Source: Syntrophaceae bacterium
GTDB taxonomy: Bacteria > Desulfobacterota > Syntrophia > Syntrophales > UBA2185
Length of the DNA stretch: 8,196 nt
Assembly: GCA_017885225.1 (NCBI GenBank)
Contig: JAFNGM010000113.1
Span: 1,737-9,932, forward strand
Reading direction: 5' to 3'
Shown here: one piece after another, positions 4,940 through 8,196 of the stretch
Position numbering within the stretch: the first letter of the stretch is position 1
How the letters are laid out: each line of letters starts with the position of its first letter
The notes under the pieces: generated by a model
What the model was told of the DNA's origin: nothing
Databases searched by the model: none
Seen by the model: only the letters and a program-made list of their open reading frames with translations
Translations under genes and position numbers: made by a program

Positions 4940-6247
4940 ATGAAAAACTTTTTACATACAAAAGTGATCTTATTACTATGCTTATTTACCTGTTTGATTC
5001 TCATCGGCCTTCAGGCAGATTCTCACGTCTCGGCAGCCCTGGACAAGAGCATCTACAAGAATCTCAAAACATTCAATGAAGTCCTCGATATGGTACAAAA
5101 AAACTATGTCGAGCAGGTAGAATCAAAAAAACTTATTGAAGGAGCAATCAATGGAATGATGAAGTCACTGGATCCCCACAGTGCTTACATGACTTCAGAC
5201 ATGTATAAGGAACTCGAGGTGGAAACACGGGGAATCTTTGGGGGTATAGGTATTGAAATAACCATTAAGAAAGATGTCTTGACCGTTGTTTCGCCCATTG
5301 AGGATACCCCTGCGTTCCTTGCAGGGATCAAAGCAGGCGATCACATTATTCAGATCGATGGAAAATCAACCAAAGATATTACAATCATGGAAGCAGTAAA
5401 AAAATTGAGAGGCCCGAAAGATACAAAGGTTACCATAACGATCATGCGGGAGAACATGCCCAAGCCGAAAGATTACACGATTACCAGAGATATTATTAAG
5501 ATAAAAAGTATTAAATCAAAAATCTATGAAGATCATATCGGATATATCCGGGTCGCCTCATTCCAGGAAAGAACGGCGGATGATTTGAAGAAAGAAATAA
5601 AAAATATTACCTTGAAAAACGGTGCCCTCAAAGGCCTGATCCTGGACTTACGGAATAATCCCGGTGGATTATTAAATCAGGCAGTAGGAGTTGCTGATGT
5701 CCTTCTGAAATCAGGTACTATTGTATCGACAAAGGGAAGGACGAAAAGCATGGAAACCAAGTCGATGGCAAAGGACGACGGTGATGAGCCAACATGCCCC
5801 ATTGTTGCCCTGGTGAATGAAGGTACTGCCAGTGCTGCTGAGATTGTGTCAGGAGCTCTTCAAGACAACGGGAGAGCGCTGGTAGTCGGAACACAAACAT
5901 TCGGAAAAGGATCTGTACAGACCGTAATCCCTCTTGAAGACGGCTCCGCCTTGAAGCTCACCACCGCAAAATATTACACGCCAAAAGGACGATCAATCCA
6001 GGCTGAGGGGATAGAACCGGATATTGTTGTGAAACATATCAGACCTCCTGAGGATAAGGAATCAAGAGACGATTCCGTCAGGGAACGGGATCTCAGAGGT
6101 CATATAATGCCGAAAAAGGAGAATGGTACAAACAAAGAAGAATCTTTGAAAAAAGAACAGGACCCTTTAGGCCAGGATAATCAATTAAAGAGCGCCATAG
6201 ATATCATTAAGAGCTGGGATATCATGAAAAAGAATTTGAAAAGTTAG
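4940..6247 (+). CDS. ctpA: S41 carboxyl-terminal processing protease (CtpA/Prc type)
   Basis: The 435-residue protein begins with a hydrophobic export or anchor segment (about 8-26) and a plausible AlkaSer-like cleavage region near SHVSAA. The cap region includes MMKSLDPHSAYM (73-84), followed by GIFGGIGIEI (98-107), a PDZ domain (about 95-170) with AGIKAGDHIIQIDG, and the tail-specific protease core with GYIRVASFQE (201-210) and LDLRNNPGG (235-243). The catalytic serine is S298 in NEGTASAAEI and the lysine is K323 in TFGKGSVQ, the Ser-Lys dyad of the family. The C-terminus (about 366-435) is a charged extension. These periplasmic proteases trim protein C-termini and often control cell-wall hydrolases, typically with a TPR lipoprotein adaptor. 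A TPR lipoprotein gene follows 18 bases downstream. The start is well set: GGAGG (4930-4934) stands five bases before ATG. Confidence 0.95.
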   Translation: MKNFLHTKVILLLCLFTCLILIGLQADSHVSAALDKSIYKNLKTFNEVLDMVQKNYVEQVESKKLIEGAINGMMKSLDPHSAYMTSDMYKELEVETRGIFGGIGIEITIKKDVLTVVSPIEDTPAFLAGIKAGDHIIQIDGKSTKDITIMEAVKKLRGPKDTKVTITIMRENMPKPKDYTITRDIIKIKSIKSKIYEDHIGYIRVASFQERTADDLKKEIKNITLKNGALKGLILDLRNNPGGLLNQAVGVADVLLKSGTIVSTKGRTKSMETKSMAKDDGDEPTCPIVALVNEGTASAAEIVSGALQDNGRALVVGTQTFGKGSVQTVIPLEDGSALKLTTAKYYTPKGRSIQAEGIEPDIVVKHIRPPEDKESRDDSVRERDLRGHIMPKKENGTNKEESLKKEQDPLGQDNQLKSAIDIIKSWDIMKKNLKS

Positions 6248-6265
6248 CAGGCAGCATACATTACC

Positions 6266-7978
6266 ATGTACGATAATAAAAAGAAAAAATGCCTGCTTTT
6301 CATTATTGCATTATGTCTGACAGGCTGTGCGTTTTCACCTATGACGGTGAACAATGAAGATAGTTCTGCCCTCACAGAAAGGCCAACGCGTAATTCTACC
6401 TTTCATTATTCTCTGGGTGTTCAGAATATGCTCAATGAGAATATTGACGAAGCAATACAGGAATATGAAAAAGCCATTAACTTTGATCCGAGTTCATCAT
6501 ACCTGTCCTCTGAACTTATATCTCTCTACATCGAAAAGGGTGATATAAAAAAGGCAATCGTTCTTTGTGAGAAATCTTTGATTGACAATCCACGCAGCAT
6601 AAATGTCCGTCTGCTTTTAGCAGGGCTTTACCTGAATATAAAGGAATATGACAACGCCATCAGTGAATACAAAAAAGTAACGGATATAGATCCCAAGAAT
6701 CCCATTGCCTATCTCTATCTTGGTACTATCTATGCGGAAACGAGGAACTATGAAAAGGCGCTCCTCACATTTGAAAGCCTGCTCAGTGTGCATCCCGATC
6801 ATCTTATGGGTCAATATTATCATGCCAAGGTGCTCGCCGAGATCAAACGCTATGATGAAGCGGAACAAGGCTTCAAAAGGACATTGGTGATCAAGCCTTC
6901 TTTTGAACCTGCGGTGATCGATTTGGGAATCCTCTATGAAAAGCGAAAAAGGGCCGACCAGGCGATTGATGTGTATAAAAGTTTTATCGATCGCCATCCT
7001 GCCGCGATAAACGTGAGAATAAAACTTGGAGAAATCTTCTTCAAAGAGCGCAAATATCTTGATGCAGAAAGAGAATTTAAAGAAATCCTGAACATGGATA
7101 AAGAAAACAAAGAGGCGAGATTACATCTCGGCTTCCTTTACCTGGAAAATAAACAGTACGAACAGGCGATTCAAGAATTCTCCATTTTATTAAAAGGAAA
7201 TCCTCACGACCATAGGGCGAGATATTTACTTGCCTCAACCTATGAAGAAATGAAGTCTCACAGTCAGGCCATCGAAGAATTTAAGAAGATCCCCGTACAT
7301 ACAGAATTTTATGAGAATGCACAGATTCAAATCGCGATGATCCTGAAAAAGGAGGGGAAGATTGATGAGGCCATCACGTTCTTACAAAATGCCATTAAAA
7401 ACAACAAAAAAATACCGGGACTTTATGTGTACCTATCCTCCCTTCACGAGGAAAACAAAAAACTATCATCAGCCGAGGAAATATTAAAAGAAGGGCTTCT
7501 CATATCACCGCAAAGCATTGATCTTCATTACAGCCTCGGTGTCCTCTACGAAAAAACGAACCGCTTTCAGGAAAGTATACGTGAAATGGAATTAGTCTTG
7601 AAAATTGATCCGGATAACGCAGAGGCTCTTAATTTCATAGGGTACACTTACGCCGACAGGGGGGTAAGACTTGACGAGGCGGAAACAATGATCAAAAAAG
7701 CCCTCCATCTGAAACCCGGAAACGGCTATATGATTGACAGCTTAGGCTGGGTCTATTTCAGACAAAACAGGGTGGATCTGGCCATCAAATACCTGAAAGA
7801 GGCGTTGGATGCCCTGCCCAATGATGCAACGATCGCCGAGCATCTGGGAGATGCCTACACAAAGGCAGGCAGGAACAGCGAGGCTATCGAAATGTACAGA
7901 AGGGCATTGAAATTAAACCCCGGCAATAATGATCTGCAAAAAAAGGTCGATGTGCTCCTCAAAGGAAAAAGGAACTGA
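6266..7978 (+). CDS. TPR-repeat lipoprotein
   Basis: The 570-residue protein starts with a lipoprotein signal: basic KKKK at 5-8, a hydrophobic stretch, then lipobox LTGC with C21 as the lipidation site. The residue after C21 is Ala, so outer-membrane sorting is expected. From about residue 45 to the end there are about 15 tandem tetratricopeptide repeats of about 34 residues, for example LYLGTIYAETRNYEKAL, LHLGFLYLENKQYEQAI and LHYSLGVLYEKTNRFQESI. The last three (LNFIGYTYADRGVRLDEAE, IDSLGWVYFRQNRVDLAI, AEHLGDAYTKAGRNSEAI) match a widespread TPR lipoprotein type. TPR solenoids bind peptides or partner proteins. By position the protein could deliver substrates to the upstream protease, as NlpI does for Prc in E. 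coli, but this is inference. The start has only a weak AGCAGG (6246-6251). Its TGA overlaps the ATG of the next gene, indicating translational coupling. Confidence 0.93.
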   Translation: MYDNKKKKCLLFIIALCLTGCAFSPMTVNNEDSSALTERPTRNSTFHYSLGVQNMLNENIDEAIQEYEKAINFDPSSSYLSSELISLYIEKGDIKKAIVLCEKSLIDNPRSINVRLLLAGLYLNIKEYDNAISEYKKVTDIDPKNPIAYLYLGTIYAETRNYEKALLTFESLLSVHPDHLMGQYYHAKVLAEIKRYDEAEQGFKRTLVIKPSFEPAVIDLGILYEKRKRADQAIDVYKSFIDRHPAAINVRIKLGEIFFKERKYLDAEREFKEILNMDKENKEARLHLGFLYLENKQYEQAIQEFSILLKGNPHDHRARYLLASTYEEMKSHSQAIEEFKKIPVHTEFYENAQIQIAMILKKEGKIDEAITFLQNAIKNNKKIPGLYVYLSSLHEENKKLSSAEEILKEGLLISPQSIDLHYSLGVLYEKTNRFQESIREMELVLKIDPDNAEALNFIGYTYADRGVRLDEAETMIKKALHLKPGNGYMIDSLGWVYFRQNRVDLAIKYLKEALDALPNDATIAEHLGDAYTKAGRNSEAIEMYRRALKLNPGNNDLQKKVDVLLKGKRN

Positions 7979-8196
7979 TGCTGAAGCGATTATCATTTCT
8001 TTTTTGCATTCTTTTACTCTTTTTTATATTCCCGGGATGTGCAATACAAAAAGCACACACAGTCAGCCATATTTCAGAAAATACTATCCCCCCTCCCCAG
8101 GTGATACTGGAAAAGATCGACCGGGATGATCAACGTAACGATTCACTAAAGGCCATTGCCCATATAGAAGTGAATACTTTACGGGGCAGGTACCCC
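7978..8196 (+). CDS. Lipoprotein, 5' part (LolB/DUF4292-like, tentative), cut by window end
   Basis: The visible 73 codons begin with ATG 7978, whose A is the last base of the TPR gene's stop (TGATG). AAGGA at 7969-7973 is close upstream. A lipoprotein signal is clear: MLKR, a hydrophobic run rich in Phe and Leu, and lipobox FPGC with C21. After a flexible Ser/Pro-rich stretch, the sequence IDRDDQRNDSLKAIAHIEV and NTLRGRYP resembles the start of LolB-like or DUF4292 outer-membrane lipoproteins, in which a 'LKGLARV...GRY' strand follows a short helix. Such lipoproteins often follow TPR genes. The rest is outside the window, so the family is tentative but the lipoprotein call is firm. Confidence 0.8.
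   Translation, partial: MLKRLSFLFCILLLFFIFPGCAIQKAHTVSHISENTIPPPQVILEKIDRDDQRNDSLKAIAHIEVNTLRGRYP

Noticed and set aside
6617..6997. Leftward 126-codon frame opposite the TPR gene
   Set aside because: It is antisense to repeats with clear TPR signatures; its length is expected from codon bias of the opposite strand.
6266..7978. Internal similarity in the TPR gene as a DNA repeat array
   Set aside because: The periodicity is at the protein level (about 34 residues); the nucleotide copies are strongly diverged, so no recent tandem duplication is indicated.
7929..8129. Rightward 66-codon frame spanning the TPR/lipoprotein junction
   Set aside because: It overlaps two genes in another frame; the lipoprotein frame from 7978 has a clear lipobox and coupling.

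Overview
The window looks like chromosomal DNA of a Gram-negative, flagellated, moderately AT-rich bacterium. The gene set (NtrC-type response regulator, HD-GYP regulator, MotE-like coiled-coil protein, SPOR protein, bactofilin, C-terminal processing protease, TPR lipoprotein and a second lipoprotein) recalls Desulfobacterota/Deltaproteobacteria. That placement is an inference from gene content and style, not from a marker gene. I see no tRNA, rRNA, insertion sequence, CRISPR or phage signal.

Left part (1-2562): the 5' two thirds of an NtrC-type sigma-54 activator reads leftward off the edge. It diverges from a rightward pair: a 71-codon gene of unknown family and a REC-GAF-HD-GYP response regulator, predicted to degrade cyclic di-GMP. 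The divergent spacer (633-836) holds a near-consensus sigma-28 (flagellar) promoter 25-30 bases ahead of the small gene. A perfect 10-bp hairpin terminator overlaps the small gene's stop codon and separates it from the HD-GYP gene.

Middle part (2563-3676): two leftward frames overlap by 4 bases, a coiled-coil/MgtE_N (MotE-like) protein and a SPOR-domain protein. An A8 run lies just before the first stop and is phased so that one -1 slip, or one extra A, would join them into a single coil-linker-SPOR protein. This is the most unusual signal I found. The spacer to the right carries two face-to-face sigma-70-type promoters that share one palindromic -10 element, ATTATAAT.

Right part (3677-8196): a rightward, envelope-oriented gene cluster, probably one operon. 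In order it encodes an unrecognised membrane-anchored protein, a bactofilin (TTG start), a 241-bp leader with two hairpins, a secreted S41 carboxyl-terminal processing protease, a lipoprotein with about 15 TPRs, and the start of another lipoprotein (LolB/DUF4292-like, tentative) cut by the window end. The order suggests a morphogenesis or outer-membrane maintenance module: polymer scaffold, periplasmic protease, TPR adaptor and lipoprotein.

The left and middle parts together suggest motility and surface-state control: a sigma-28 signal, cyclic di-GMP turnover and a MotE-like protein. No core flagellar gene is actually present in the window.
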